DNA from: Podochytrium sp. JEL0797
Lineage: Eukaryota > Chytridiomycota > Chytridiomycetes > Chytridiales > Chytriomycetaceae
DNA: 39,396 nucleotides
Reading direction: 5' to 3'
Assembly: GCA_027596195.1 (NCBI GenBank)
Contig: JADGJG010000127.1
Location: forward strand, 1 to 39,396
Shown here: in pieces, positions 21,941-31,969 of the stretch
How positions within the stretch are numbered: the stretch's first letter is position 1
Layout: each line of letters begins with the position of its first letter
The notes under the pieces: generated by a model
Told to the model about the DNA's origin: nothing
Seen by the model: only the letters and a program-made list of their open reading frames with translations
Databases searched by the model: none
Translations under genes and position numbers: made by a program

Positions 21941-22870
21941 CTAATAAGAAAACTTCTCTCCAACCTTCTCCTCGCTCAATTGCCACAACTTTTCAGCAGC
22001 AACAGGATCCCTCGACTCAACCGTGACAGTCTCCTTGATATTACAGTCTTCCAAATATGCCCCACCCTTCCCCGTCAATCCAGGATCCAACGCAGCCACC
22101 AAATGCGTGCTAGCACCCTCCGAAATCGTCTTGAACATCGCATGCAACTTCCCATTAGCCGTCATCCATCCCATTGCAACTTGCTCCTCTCTCGGCAAGT
22201 GCTCCTGGAGATCCGTCATGATAGCCCCGGGGTGCAGCGAAAACACCTCCACCCCGTGGTCGTGGAGCAATTCGTTTGCTTGCACACCAAAAAGGATGTT
22301 GGCCGTCTTTGCCTGCCCATACGCGGCCCACTTGTCATACCCTTTGGAAAAGTTGAGATCATCAAAGCGCACACCACTGATTTTATACGCGAGCGAGCTG
22401 ACAGAGACGATGCGGGCCGGTGCGGACTTGATGAGAATCGGGGCAAGGAGGTTGGCGAGGAGGAAGTGACCGAGATGGTTGGTCTGGAACTGGATCTCGG
22501 TGCCTTCCTTGGAAAGAGTCAGCTCCGGCAAGGCCATGATACCCGCATTGTTAACCAGGACATGGAGCGGCCACCCTGTGGCCTCAAACTCGCGTGCAAA
22601 GGCACGCACAGATTCAAAGTCGCTGAGATCGAGCTTCATGGCGACTGCGTGACCTGTGGAACCTTCCGCCTTGAAGGCGGCAATGGCTTCGTTCGCGGCA
22701 GTCAAGTTGCGACACGCGAGAACGACGCGCGCTCCGTGACGTACAAGGACACGCGCTGTCTCGCGGCCGAGTCCGCCGTTTGCGCCAGTTACAATGATAG
22801 TTTTGATGGGGAGGTCTTGGCCGTAAAGCGCGGCCACTTCTTCAGCTGTTGTGTGGGATCCGAGGGTCAT
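21941..22870 (-). CDS. Short-chain dehydrogenase/reductase (retinol dehydrogenase/WWOX-like)
   Basis: One uninterrupted frame of 309 residues. It has the classical short-chain dehydrogenase signature: nucleotide-binding TGANGGLG (28-35), NNAG (107-110), catalytic Ser in SVSS (156-159) and YGQAK (Tyr184, Lys188). ACRN after the second strand, with Arg54 just beyond it, favours NADP(H). The LHPGAIMTDL segment and a SEGASTHLVAALDP end are typical of the retinol-dehydrogenase/WWOX-type branch that reduces or oxidises small alcohols or ketones; substrate cannot be told. Unlike every other complete gene here it has no intron, which could reflect gene transfer or retroposition, though intronless genes are not rare in fungi. 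It is probably cytosolic, with no signal or membrane helix seen. Confidence 0.92.
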   Translation of the reverse strand: MTLGSHTTAEEVAALYGQDLPIKTIIVTGANGGLGRETARVLVRHGARVVLACRNLTAANEAIAAFKAEGSTGHAVAMKLDLSDFESVRAFAREFEATGWPLHVLVNNAGIMALPELTLSKEGTEIQFQTNHLGHFLLANLLAPILIKSAPARIVSVSSLAYKISGVRFDDLNFSKGYDKWAAYGQAKTANILFGVQANELLHDHGVEVFSLHPGAIMTDLQEHLPREEQVAMGWMTANGKLHAMFKTISEGASTHLVAALDPGLTGKGGAYLEDCNIKETVTVESRDPVAAEKLWQLSEEKVGEKFSY

Positions 22871-23433
22871 TTTTTGTATTCTGAGTATGAAAATACGTAC
22901 AAAAAATATAGCGCGTATTTATTCCTATTTTGCAATTCAAATCATTTCAAATATATTGATTAATTCAGACGGAAAAAGAAATTTGAGATTCGAAATCCCG
23001 GCCCCTCCCATACTTTTTTTTCATCACCCACTTTACACGCGCACGTGTTGGCCACGTTAACACTAAAAACTAAATGGTTAAAATAAAACCCTTTTCCCAT
23101 TCTTCATTTCGAATTAAGAACGTCTGACCACCAACCCAGCACCAACAATAAACCCATTACTCCGCCCCGGCAAATTCACCCCCTTCTTCCACTGGAAAAC
23201 AGGCTGTCTAAGCGGTTCCCCTCATTCTTAAAATCGATCAAAAAAAGCACACGCCTTCGCCTCGCAACGGTCCAACACAACATGCAGTTGCGTCAACGGA
23301 AATTAAAAACGCCTTCCCAGAAAGGCCAACCAAAGAACCGCATTTATTATAAGTTAGTGCCAAGCTTTTCAAAAAGAGGCCACACAAAATACTTTGTAAA
23401 GAGTTTAGTTAATTTTAAAGATCATGCTGAAAA
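22871..23433. other. Intergenic region, dehydrogenase promoter to LRR gene 3' end
   Basis: About 560 bases lie between the dehydrogenase start and the stop of the next minus-strand gene. The part near 22900-22985 is strongly AT-rich, fitting a promoter. Nothing coding was recognised; an open frame at 23282-23659 runs antisense into the LRR gene and has no family resemblance. Confidence 0.5.
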
Positions 23434-25780
23434 TCAAAGCCTCACAGCCCCAAGAGTAACGGCCACTACAGCTCCCCACAGCACACTACCACGTGTCACT
23501 CGCGCTCCACCCACCATGATATTCGCTCTCGAACTCGTCAACTCAGGTTTCCTCGTCTCCTTCACTTCCGAGTGCGAAGAGTGTACAGGGCCACCATGCG
23601 AACTGGCGGTTAATGTCGGAACGGGAAGACGGGTCGACTCAATCGTTAGTTTTGATTGAGTTTGTTCAGGCAAGTGGATTGAATGCGTGAGAGACGGGTT
23701 GATAGACGAGTGAGTTGGTTCGGGAACAGACACAAATGCCGTGGAGGTTCGCAGCGTCGAAAGCGGGACCGAACGCGTGGTCAAACTGGACGAAGCTGTA
23801 GACGAGGTTGGAGAAGCCTTGGTCACACTCTGACGTGTCGATTCAGAAGGAGCAGTCTCGATCCAAGAACCGGCAGAAGAATAAGTTGGAACGACTGAGC
23901 TGGTGGATTTGGTTTGAGATTCGAAGGTTGTTGACTTTGAACGCGACAAGGGGGTTGTTGTCTTGTGCACAGACTCTGCTTGAGAAACTAATGTCGAGCT
24001 TTGTGTGGTTGGTTCCGAGCGGGTTTTAGACGCAGATTGGGTATTGTCAGACAAAGAGGTCGGCGTGGCGGTGGAAACTGAAGCCGGAGAGGCAGAAGAA
24101 GAGCGAGTAGACGCATGCTGAGAAACCGCTAACGATGGATAACGAGTGCTCGATCCAGACTGGATACCCTCCGACAAATAACTCACTGCCGCACTGGACT
24201 GTGAGTGGCCTCGCGAGGTAGAAACGGTAGGTTTCGAAAAATGCGAGACAGAAGTAGAGCGACTGGACTTTTCCAAAGTGGTCAGTTCAGAACGCGTCCT
24301 TGAGCTTTCAGAACGCGACAATGATCCGAAAGAACGAGTGCTCGACGCAAACTGGCTGCTCTTCGTCAAAGAAGTCACGACCACAGTGGATCGAGTGTGA
24401 ACTGACTCAGAAGTGGTTGATTCCATAGAATGATTAACGGAAGGAGAACGGGTGGGTTCGGAATGTGAAACCCTGGTACCCGACACAGAACGTGTGCTCA
24501 AGCTCTCCGCATGCGACGTCGAAGCAGAGCGCGAAGTTGATTCGGAACGACGAGAACTCGACGCAGACACGACACCCTCGCTCAAAGAAGTCACTGCCAC
24601 AGAAGCGGTTGACTCTGAAGAATAAGCGACAGAAGTAGAACGCATGGGCTCGCCTTCGAAGTGCGACGTTGATTCGGGACGACGAGAGCTCGACGCAGAC
24701 ACGACACCCTCACTCAAAGAAGTCACCACCACAGAAGACATCGTGTGAGCCGATGGGGTTGCCACAGAAGTGATTGATTCCAAAGAATGCGCGGTCGATG
24801 CAGAACGCGTAGATTCAGGCCGAGAAACCGATGATGTGCCCTCTAAGCGCGACGTTGATTCTGAAACTCGAGTGCTCGACGCAGACTGGACACTCCCGGA
24901 CAAAGACGTCACCACCGCAGTAGACAGAGTTCGAACAGATGTAGTTGCCACAGCAGCACTCGATTCCGAAGAAGCGGGAGGAAGTACAACGTCAAAGGCA
25001 TTCGTCGCCACATCACACACCCCCCCCTCCTCCTCTACCGTATAAAAACAACTCGAAGGCGTCAGCCTCTGTGGCCGACACAACTCATTCACGTTGCTCG
25101 AATGAACACACACACTCGGACACCGCCCCTGCTTCCCAAACCACCCAGGAATCGTGTGAGAACAGTATTCGAGACAATTGTCGGCGAGGAAGTCTTTGCT
25201 GGCTGCCGTTTTGGATAATCTTTCGTAGGTGGACATGAGCTCGACAATGTTTCCCGTCAGGAAGTTGTGTTGGAGTTCGAGTTGGAGGAGGTTCGGGAGG
25301 TGGCCGATTTCGACGGGGACCGAGCCAGTGAGACTGTTTTGGTAGAGATATCTATTGAGAAGGCGAGAGTTGAGATAGTTTTCTTCAAGGGATTTGGAGA
25401 TTATCGTGCTCACAGGTATCGCAATTCCTTCAACTCCCCAATCGACCTCGGAATCTCTCCCCCAATTTCATTCTCATAGAGGTACAAATAGTTCAACTTG
25501 GCCAGCTTTCCAATCTCTTCAGGAATCGAAGTCAGCTTGTTGAGTGACAGGTCCAGTGTGATGAGCTCGGGAAAGTCGCCAATAGCGGGAGGGATGTCTC
25601 CAACAAGGCCGTAGTCTGACAGCAGTCTGTTTTGATGGTATAAGTTAACAACTAGAGCAAAGGCAGATGGGGGGGGGCAGTGGGCACTCACAAGGTGTAG
25701 ATGTGGCCCTGATTGCAGAGCACTCCTGGCAAAGGAGTCGTACAGTTCAGCAAAGGAAGGAGGTCAGCTAGAGTCGTCAT
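23434..25780 (-). CDS. LRR surface protein with long Ser/Thr-rich tail and GPI-type end
   Basis: Exons 25692-25780, 25414-25626 and 23434-25351 give 739 residues in frame; introns are 65 and 62 bases. Residues 1-30 resemble a plant-type LRR cap (PLPGVLCNQGHIYTL). About 31-130 hold leucine-rich repeats of the LxxLxLxxNxLxGxIP type (GLVGDIPPAIGDFPELITLD, then KLTSIPEEIG, then SLTGSVPVEIG). A cysteine cluster follows (NCLEYCSHTIPGWFG to ELCRP, about 155-200). Residues about 210-710 are Ser/Thr-rich with internal repeats, a likely O-glycosylated stalk. The end, NIMVGG then a short hydrophobic tail (SVLWGAVVAVTLGAV), looks like a GPI-attachment signal. No clear signal peptide is present at the chosen ATG, so a leader exon upstream may be missing. 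It is probably a wall or surface adhesion/recognition protein and is homologous to the copies at 32406-37148. Confidence 0.75.
23700..24900 (-). repeat. Degenerate Ser/Thr-coding repeats in LRR protein tail
   Basis: The block TSLSEGVVSASSSRR recurs at least twice almost unchanged (about 24548-24592 and 24670-24714), with looser copies across the region, giving a unit of roughly 45-50 codons built from ESTSR, SVAVTSLSE and SSTR pieces. Such repeats usually vary in number between strains. Confidence 0.6.
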
Positions 25781-26304
25781 CGTAAAAGTTTGGTAATATA
25801 AACAACCGCTTGAAAAAATTTCTGTTGCTTATATAGCTTTTTTTGAAAGATTGATCATCAAATAAGGGTCGTTTGCGCCGAACGACTTGGCATTAGTTAC
25901 AAATAAAACCAGCTTACTTTACTAAAGGGTTCGAGAGGAGAAGTGGCAATTGCTTGCCATTGTCGCGGACGAGAGAAACCGCGGCCGTACTCGTGCTCGG
26001 ATCTATCTGACTGGATTTCTTCGCGCCCCAGTTTCATGGACCATTATTGACAGGGAACGGAACAACCTGCATATGGGGACAGAACGAAGCGATGGAAGCT
26101 TGTCTAGTCTCTCATAAAAGTATCAAAGTTTTTTCCTAGCCTCGTTCGGGGAAAAAAGTGGTCGTCCTCCATCTTTTATTTCCCAGTAAAAAAAGTAGGA
26201 GGCACGAATATTTTTTGTAATGTCGAGGGTCTTTTTTGACTAGTTTTTTCGGTACAATGTGATGGAAAAAAAAACTGAAAAAAGAGTTTCAAAAAATCCC
26301 AAAT
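25781..26304. other. Intergenic region, LRR promoter to AMPK beta 3' end
   Basis: This stretch of 524 bases holds the upstream region of the LRR gene and the 3' end of the AMPK beta gene. It contains many A and T runs (for example 26253-26290). A signal-peptide exon for the LRR protein was looked for and not found with confidence. No RNA gene seen. Confidence 0.45.
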
Positions 26305-27811
26305 TCAAGCCGTATCCACCACAGGCTTGTACAAAATCGTTGTCACATACTAAAGAAATACAAACAAATTAGAAAACTCCCAACGCACAAACACGCACAC
26401 AAAACAAAAAATTTCCTCACCTTCTGCTTATACCGCGTCGTCGTACTCAACGCCATCACCCCATCCCTTATACTACATGCATACAAATGATTCAACGTAA
26501 CACTACTCGGCACCGGCAAAATCAAATTATCATCGCGATGGCTCGTGACAGGCACGGGCGCGTTCAAAAACACTTTTTCCAAATGCGGCGGGAGGAGGGG
26601 AGGTGCGGTTGTGGGCAACGGGGGCGGGGAGGATGGTGCCGAGTGAGGGTGGTGTGCGGAGGTCGGGGTGGTCGAGAGGACGGCGGGTGGTTGGTGGTCA
26701 ATGTGCCAGTTGAGGTAAGGTGGGATTTGGGAAGTGTAGGAGGATTCGGGGGATTCGCCGAGTGGGCTCACGACGGTATCTGTATGTATATGCGCGGAGG
26801 GTGAGTAGACTTATCGAGAAGGGGGGCGGAAATTCCAATCAAATTCCAATCTGGCGGATTTGGGTCTGAAAATTTCCGAATTTCGAATCTCCGGCTACGC
26901 GCTTAAAAGTACCCGCTCATGCTTCGAATAATTGCGAGCATATACACGCGCAGTTCGGGAACGCGATGCGTCGCTTTGTTCCGCTTGCACCGCCTACATC
27001 ATCGCTTCGCTTCACAACTCCCCAGGTACTTCTCGCACTTCCAAGCCGCCTGGCGGCAATATCAAAGGCCTCGCTTCGCTCATCAAACGATTCCCGAATC
27101 TATCTGAGCAAATCCCATACAAATCCCTCCCAAATAGATCCGGAAAAGCAATCTCACCATCATGCGCCAAATTATCAAACCCATCATGAATTTGATCCCC
27201 AAACTCATCCAAGACCTCCAAGTAATTGACCAAATTGCCCTCCGAGTCGGAAGCAATCGGCAGATCCTCGGAACATTTCCATTCGTCGTCCACGATGAAT
27301 TTGAATCGGTGCGTGTCGCCCGCGGGCATGTCAATGACAGTGGAGAAGTCTGATTTGCTATTGTATGTGTGGATGGGTTGGAATCGGTTGGGGATGCGAA
27401 GGAAGGAGACGGACCTCTTTGTCAGACGAATCTTTTGCTTCCAGTTGTTGAATGTGCCCGTGATGTGAACGACACGACCCCCACCGGTCCACGAGACCAT
27501 GACGGGGATGACGGACTTGTCATCTACCAGAAGTGATCAGATGCGATTTCATTATCGACTCGTTACCCTTCTTCTGCGACAGCGGAGCCAACGGGGCGAT
27601 CCCGCCCACGCCGTAGTTGTGCACGATGCGTGCTGAGTTGAGAAAGTTCTTGCTGTGCAGCTCCTTCATCAGGACATCATCGTCCTCGTGCATGGCGTCG
27701 TCTGGGTTTGCGACGACGAGATGCATTGGCTCGTGTGTGTTTTGCGACACGGACATGTTGCCAAAGAGGGAGGCTACGTTGGCCTGTGTAGCGGTGTAGT
27801 TGTTGTTGTAG

Positions 27812-27844
<33 letters not shown>

Positions 27845-28026
27845 GCATCGAGTTTGGTTCCGTCGACGCTGTGCTCGGGCGACTGCGACGCGCGACGCTT
27901 TGTCTGCGATGCTGCGATGGCGATGGGCAAAGTGGGCTGTGGCGCCGTGTGCGAAGAAGAAGAAGAAGAAGGGCGACTGTGGCGTGGCGGCGAATTCGAG
28001 GCTGGCACAGACTCTGCGTTGCCCAT
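26305..28026 (-). CDS. AMPK/SNF1 kinase beta subunit
   Basis: Exons 27567-28026, 27415-27523, 27158-27357, 26421-26779 and 26305-26349 give 390 residues with matching phases. It begins MGN, the N-myristoylation signal of beta subunits. Residues 1-150 are low complexity with an asparagine run. A CBM48 glycogen-binding domain follows (about 155-250): PVMVSWTGGGRVVHITGTFN then NW, and THRFKFIVDDEW with NLVNYLEV closing it. The C-terminal ASC domain has IPPYL, LPPHLEKVFLN, SSVTLNHLYACSIRDGVMAL and the strand ending YVTTILYKPV, which binds the alpha and gamma subunits. The last exon codes only 14 residues but contains that universally conserved strand, which confirms the splice. The first intron is just 43 bases and the third 378. 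The kinase complex senses energy state. The gene is the fungal Sip1/Sip2/Gal83 or animal PRKAB equivalent. Confidence 0.93.
27796..27843 (-). repeat. AAC trinucleotide repeat coding asparagines
   Basis: A minus-strand AAC repeat codes eleven consecutive asparagines followed by Tyr and three more, within the disordered N-terminal part of the AMPK beta subunit. The repeat is pure enough to be slippage-prone. Confidence 0.85.
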
Positions 28027-28090
28027 TTTGAGTTTTTGTTTGTTTTTTACCCCATTTGGGTTTACGAATACTAAAATACGCTCCAACACT

Positions 28091-29190
28091 TCATCGCCTC
28101 CCACCACGCGAAAACCGATCATCCAACTTTGTCGCCCCATCAATCAGATTCTGTCGCGCTTTCCCATCCGTGCGACGTGAGCTCAAGTCGCGATCGCGAT
28201 CGAACCGCCGCAGAGACGCGTCGTTCTCAACAAACTGCGCGCTCTGCGCAAACTCCTTGGTGTGCATCTCCATTAACGATTGTGGTCGGTTGGCCCGGTT
28301 CTGAAATATACATATGGTAAATTCGTTTGGAGAAAAATAGGGAGCGAAAACGTGCACATACGTATTCCTCAACTGCCCGCTGACTCTCGATATCATGTTG
28401 CGACGGCGGAGGCACATCATATTCCATAGGTGCCGCCTTGCGTTTCGTTCCCTTCCCCGCACTCTCCGACTCGTCCTGCTGCTTCTCTCCCGGAAGTTTC
28501 GTCCACCCACTCTGATCAATTTTATCCTCCTTGGCCGATCGGCTGAACTGACGAGCCTTCATTTCCGTGCCGACTGTGTATGATGATAAGATTCTGTTGC
28601 AACTGCGAATCAAAAAAGGGGGAACTCACGAATCGCGTTCAGTTTCTTGGCTTCCGGCGGAACAGTCATCCACGCGCCTCGTTTCGGTGCTTCTGCTTCT
28701 GCTTCTGAAATCGACGCGGAAACCCCAGACGCACGCGACTCGATTTCTTGGCGAGTTTTTTCCATTTCGAGGCGGTTCTGGGGGTGAGAGAATCGGGTTT
28801 ATACGAGAGTCTCCATGCGCTCTTCTATGCAAGGAAAAGGGGTACCATGTATTCCGAGTATTCTTGCGGAATCGGCTGAGGCCCGACATCCTCATCATCA
28901 TCTTCATACCCGCGACGATACGATGCCGACGGCGGAGGTGCCGCGGGTCCCATCACGCGGCGTTTTCGCGGCACAGCCGGTGCTGCATGCGAAGAGGATT
29001 CGGGAAGGGCCGGGCCAACGAGGGGCGCCTGTTTGATGAATCCGGGGGGAAGTGCGGGGCCGATGGAGGGTGTTGGGTCAGGTTGCGAGGGGGCGGGTGG
29101 TGGTGGGAGGGAGGGGCCTTCGTTGTCGTCGTCGTTGGAGTTTTGGGTGGGTTGTGGGAAGCCTGGAGGCAGTTGTGGTCCGATTGGCAT
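28091..29190 (-). CDS. GPALPP1: GPALPP motifs-containing protein 1 homologue
   Basis: Exons 28846-29190, 28630-28777, 28362-28573 and 28091-28300 give 304 residues in frame; introns are 56-68 bases. The N-terminus has the repeated IGPxLPPGF motif that names the family (MPIGPQLPPGF, then IGPALPPGF, then VGPALP). The middle holds GAWMTVPPE and LGTEMKARQF, and the end has SLMEMHTKEF and FDRDRDL, all in the order seen in the animal protein (DUF3752 domain). The family is nuclear and loosely linked to splicing or transcription; its biochemical role is not established. The start at 29190 is chosen because the first GPxLPP motif follows at once; in-frame ATGs at 29244 and 29301 exist but would overlap the OTU1 start. 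The stop lies 64 bases before the AMPK beta ATG, in tandem. Confidence 0.88.
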
Positions 29191-29231
29191 CGAGGTGGGT
29201 GAGGGATTGAAGAATTGGGAAGAAAACAAAA

Positions 29232-30506
29232 ATGGTTTGAACATGCTTGGGTCTCCCACCCCGGGCTCCCTTGATTCGAATCCGTTCTGAAATCTAATCA
29301 TGCTTTCTCCTCACCCAGAGACTCCGCGCTCGATATGGAAACGAAACGGTCATGATTGGACAGTCCTTGACACTCCAATCGACACTCTCAGAACTCAAGA
29401 GCGACCTCGCCAAAGCCCTTCCATCGCTTGATTCAAGCGATCTTGTCAAGAGTTGAGTTATAATGTTTCGAGAGGGGCGAGTTGGGCTGACGAATCATAT
29501 GCAGTCAAGATGGGCTTCCCGCCAAAGTTTGTCACGAACCAAGAGGCAGATTCGCTGGCCCAGTGTGGTGTTAAGGATGGGGACCAGTTGCTCGTCGAAG
29601 TGGAGAAGAGTGCTGCCGTTGGTGGCGGTGAAAGGGCCGAGACCGCGTCATCAAAAACAACTGGACAGGACGACGCGAAATCATTTTCATTTGGCACCGG
29701 GAGGGTCACACAGCAATCCACTGTTGCTCCTCCTATTGCCTCGTCTACTACATCCGATACGAACGCGAATGTACGCCCTGCCCAACCTCCGTCGACAACC
29801 GACGAAATCGTACCTGTATCGGAGGGATTCCTCCTCGTCCGCGTAAGCCCTTCCCCCCTTCTTCCTTCCCAATGCACTTTCTCATCCGCCACCTATTCTC
29901 CACCCCCAGAAAATGAAAGACGACAACTCCTGCCTCTTCCACTCCCTCTCATACCTCCTCGCAAAGAACTCCACCCCTTCCTCACTCCGCAAAATAATCT
30001 CCACAACCATCCTCTCCCACCCCCACCTCTACACCACCCCTCTCCTCGGACGCCCACCCGCCGAATACGCAACCTGGATCGAATCCGCGAATTCATGGGG
30101 CGGTGCCATCGAACTCTCGATTTTCGCGGCGCATTTTGAAACCGAGATTGTGAGTGTGGATGTGTCGAATTTGAGGGTGGATCGGTTTGGGGAAGGGTCT
30201 GGATACACGCGCGTCGCGATTCTGTTTTACTCTGGAATCCACTACGACGCGGTCGCAGTGAATCCTGTCGGCCCCGAACCCGGTGTAGAAGCGTTTGATG
30301 AGACTGTGTTCTCTGGGGAAGCAAAAATGAAGGAGGTTGTGGAGGCGGCGGTGGAATTAGCCAAGGTGTGGAAATCGAAACGCAAGTTTACGGATTTGGG
30401 GAAATTCACGTTGAAGTGTTCGGTGTGTAAGGAAGGACTGGTGGGACAGAAGGAGGCGCAGAGGCATGCGATGGAGTTGGGGCATGCGTCTTTTGAGGAA
30501 TATTGA
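29232..30506 (+). CDS. YOD1: OTU1/YOD1-like ubiquitin thioesterase
   Basis: Exons 29319-29451, 29505-29842 and 29910-30506, probably preceded by an initiator exon that is just ATG (29232-29234, followed by GT), give 356 residues, close to human YOD1 (348). The N-terminal UBX-like domain (LRARYGNETVMIG to VKMGFPPKFV, about 1-85) would bind Cdc48/p97. The OTU domain follows with catalytic DDNSC (Cys166, Asp163) and GIHYDAVAV (His269). A C-terminal C2H2 finger (CSVC 328-331, His344, His350) completes the family order. OTU1 trims ubiquitin chains on Cdc48 clients, for example in ER-associated degradation. Intron 2 begins with an unusual GTTGAG donor, but only this splice joins the two UBX frames. 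The one-codon first exon is inferred; another upstream leader is possible. Confidence 0.85.
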
Positions 30507-30540
30507 TTTTTCGCAAACGCAAAAGTAAAAAAAAAGATAG

Positions 30541-30975
30541 ACGACGTGGGTCGTGGTCGCGTCCTTCTGCTACGGAATGACCATCACTCTCATTGCATGG
30601 TTCTATACCTGCACGTACCGCTACTCTTCACGGCAGTTCGATGAGAACCCGGCACTGGCGACTTTCTTCGTGTCCGAGAGAGACGGCCAAAACAAGGACG
30701 ACCCCGAGACGCTCGGCTTGGTGCGACACCGAGTCGAGAGACAAATCTTGACCAAGTGCTTGATGCTGTCTGTTTCACTGCTCATTTGCTATGCGCCCTT
30801 CTTCTCTTTCGAAATCAAGTCATACACGTACGGGTTTCTTTCCCTGTTTGACCCGACTGGGATTATTTACTCCATCAGCGTGATTTTGCTGTCTGCTGAT
30901 GTTGTGATTCCACCTCTCCTTGTGTTTCTCTTTAAGAAGGGGGTTCGCGAGGCCATGATGTTCTGGCAGTATTAA
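30541..30975 (+). pseudogene. GPCR-like gene, 3' fragment with last three membrane segments
   Basis: An open frame enters at a possible splice acceptor (TAG at 30538-30540) and codes about 144 residues. It contains three hydrophobic helices: WVVVASFCYGMTITLIAWFY, LTKCLMLSVSLLICYAPFF, and DPTGIIYSISVILLSADVVI leading into PPLLVFLFKKGVREA. Spacing, the basic loop before the second helix and the amphipathic C-terminal start fit TM5-TM7 of a rhodopsin-like receptor. The ligand-binding lysine of opsins is not evident. The exons for TM1-TM4 cannot lie upstream, because OTU1 ends 34 bases before this point, so the gene is truncated by rearrangement or by a bad assembly join. Confidence 0.6.
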
Positions 30976-31175
30976 GTCGGGCGGGCTTGACGTCGCCGTA
31001 TTTTACTGTTCGCTCTTATTTCATTCGTATAAATTCTTTCCGTGTAATTTGCTGCTGGCTTCTCTGTTTTAAAAATCGAGAGCATAAAAAGGGCATTTCT
31101 TGGCTTTCGGACGAATCAAAAAGATTCCTCGAATCAGACAAACAACTCACCACCCCCAACCAACCATCACCAGCC

Positions 31176-31969
31176 ATGCAAACCGCAGACCAACGCGTCC
31201 AGAGCCTCGGCGACCCCCAGCAACAAGAGGAGGAGGATGACGAGCAGGAGGTTTGTTGGCGTGCTGCTTCGTTCCTTTCTCCTGCCAGGTCCAACCAGGT
31301 CCTAACGTATCCTGGCCCACCCTAGGAGATTATGGAGATCGACAAGCTGCCGTCCTGCGGCATCAACGTGGCGGACATCGCGAAGCTCAAAGCCTCGGGA
31401 ATCCAGACGATCCGAGTGAGTTTCGATTCCACTTTTCACCTGCCCAGGCATCTCCGCTCACCGCGCCAAAAGGGCGTCCAAATGACGACCGTGCGCAACC
31501 TCAGCAAGATCAAGGGAATGTCCGACGCAAAGATCGACAAGATCAAGGAAGCCGCCGCAAAACTTCTTCCGCAGGGATTCCTGACGGGCACCGAGGTCTC
31601 CGTCAAACGCAGACACGTCTTTAGACTCACCACGGGAAGCAAGGAGTTTGACAAGATTCTCAACGGGGGCATTGAGAGCGCGAGCATCTCAGAGGCATTT
31701 GGGTGCGGTTTTGAGTGCTTGGCTTTCTCTAAAACAAATCAAATAGGGAATTCCGCACCGGAAAGACACAGCTCCCGCACACACTGTGCGTCACGGCCCA
31801 ACTCCCTACCAACCAAGGCGGAGCCAGTGGGCGAGTCATCTTCATTGATACCGAAGGCACCTTCCGCGACGACAGAATCACCTCCATCGCCACGCGGTTC
31901 AGATTGGACCCAGAAGCCGTGCTCGAAAACATTGCCATTGCGCGCTCGTTCAACTGTGAGCAGCAGATG
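31176..31969 (+). pseudogene. DMC1: DMC1 meiotic recombinase, 5' fragment
   Basis: Exons 31176-31250, 31326-31415, 31473-31702 and 31747-31969 give 206 residues in frame; introns are 75, 57 and 44 bases. The helix-hairpin-helix N-domain (CGINVADIAKLKASGIQTIR), the linker GVQMTTVRNL and the start of the ATPase core with Walker A GEFRTGKT (132-139), FIDTEGTFRDDR and the end NCEQQM are clearly DMC1 rather than RAD51 (KGMSDAKIDKIKEAA, GFLTGTE). DMC1 forms strand-exchange filaments in meiosis. About 130 residues, including Walker B and the DNA-binding loops, should follow, yet nothing matching is found in either strand between 31970 and 32400, although a good GTGAGT donor ends the last exon. As it stands the product could not be an active recombinase. 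Confidence 0.85.

Noticed and set aside
30541..30975. Opsin
   Set aside because: The third helix shows no lysine at the retinal position that I can place, and the front half is missing, so only a general GPCR-like call is supported.
31176..31969. RAD51 rather than DMC1
   Set aside because: The N-domain and linker wording (CGINVADI, GVQMTT, GFLTGTE) follow DMC1 more closely than RAD51.
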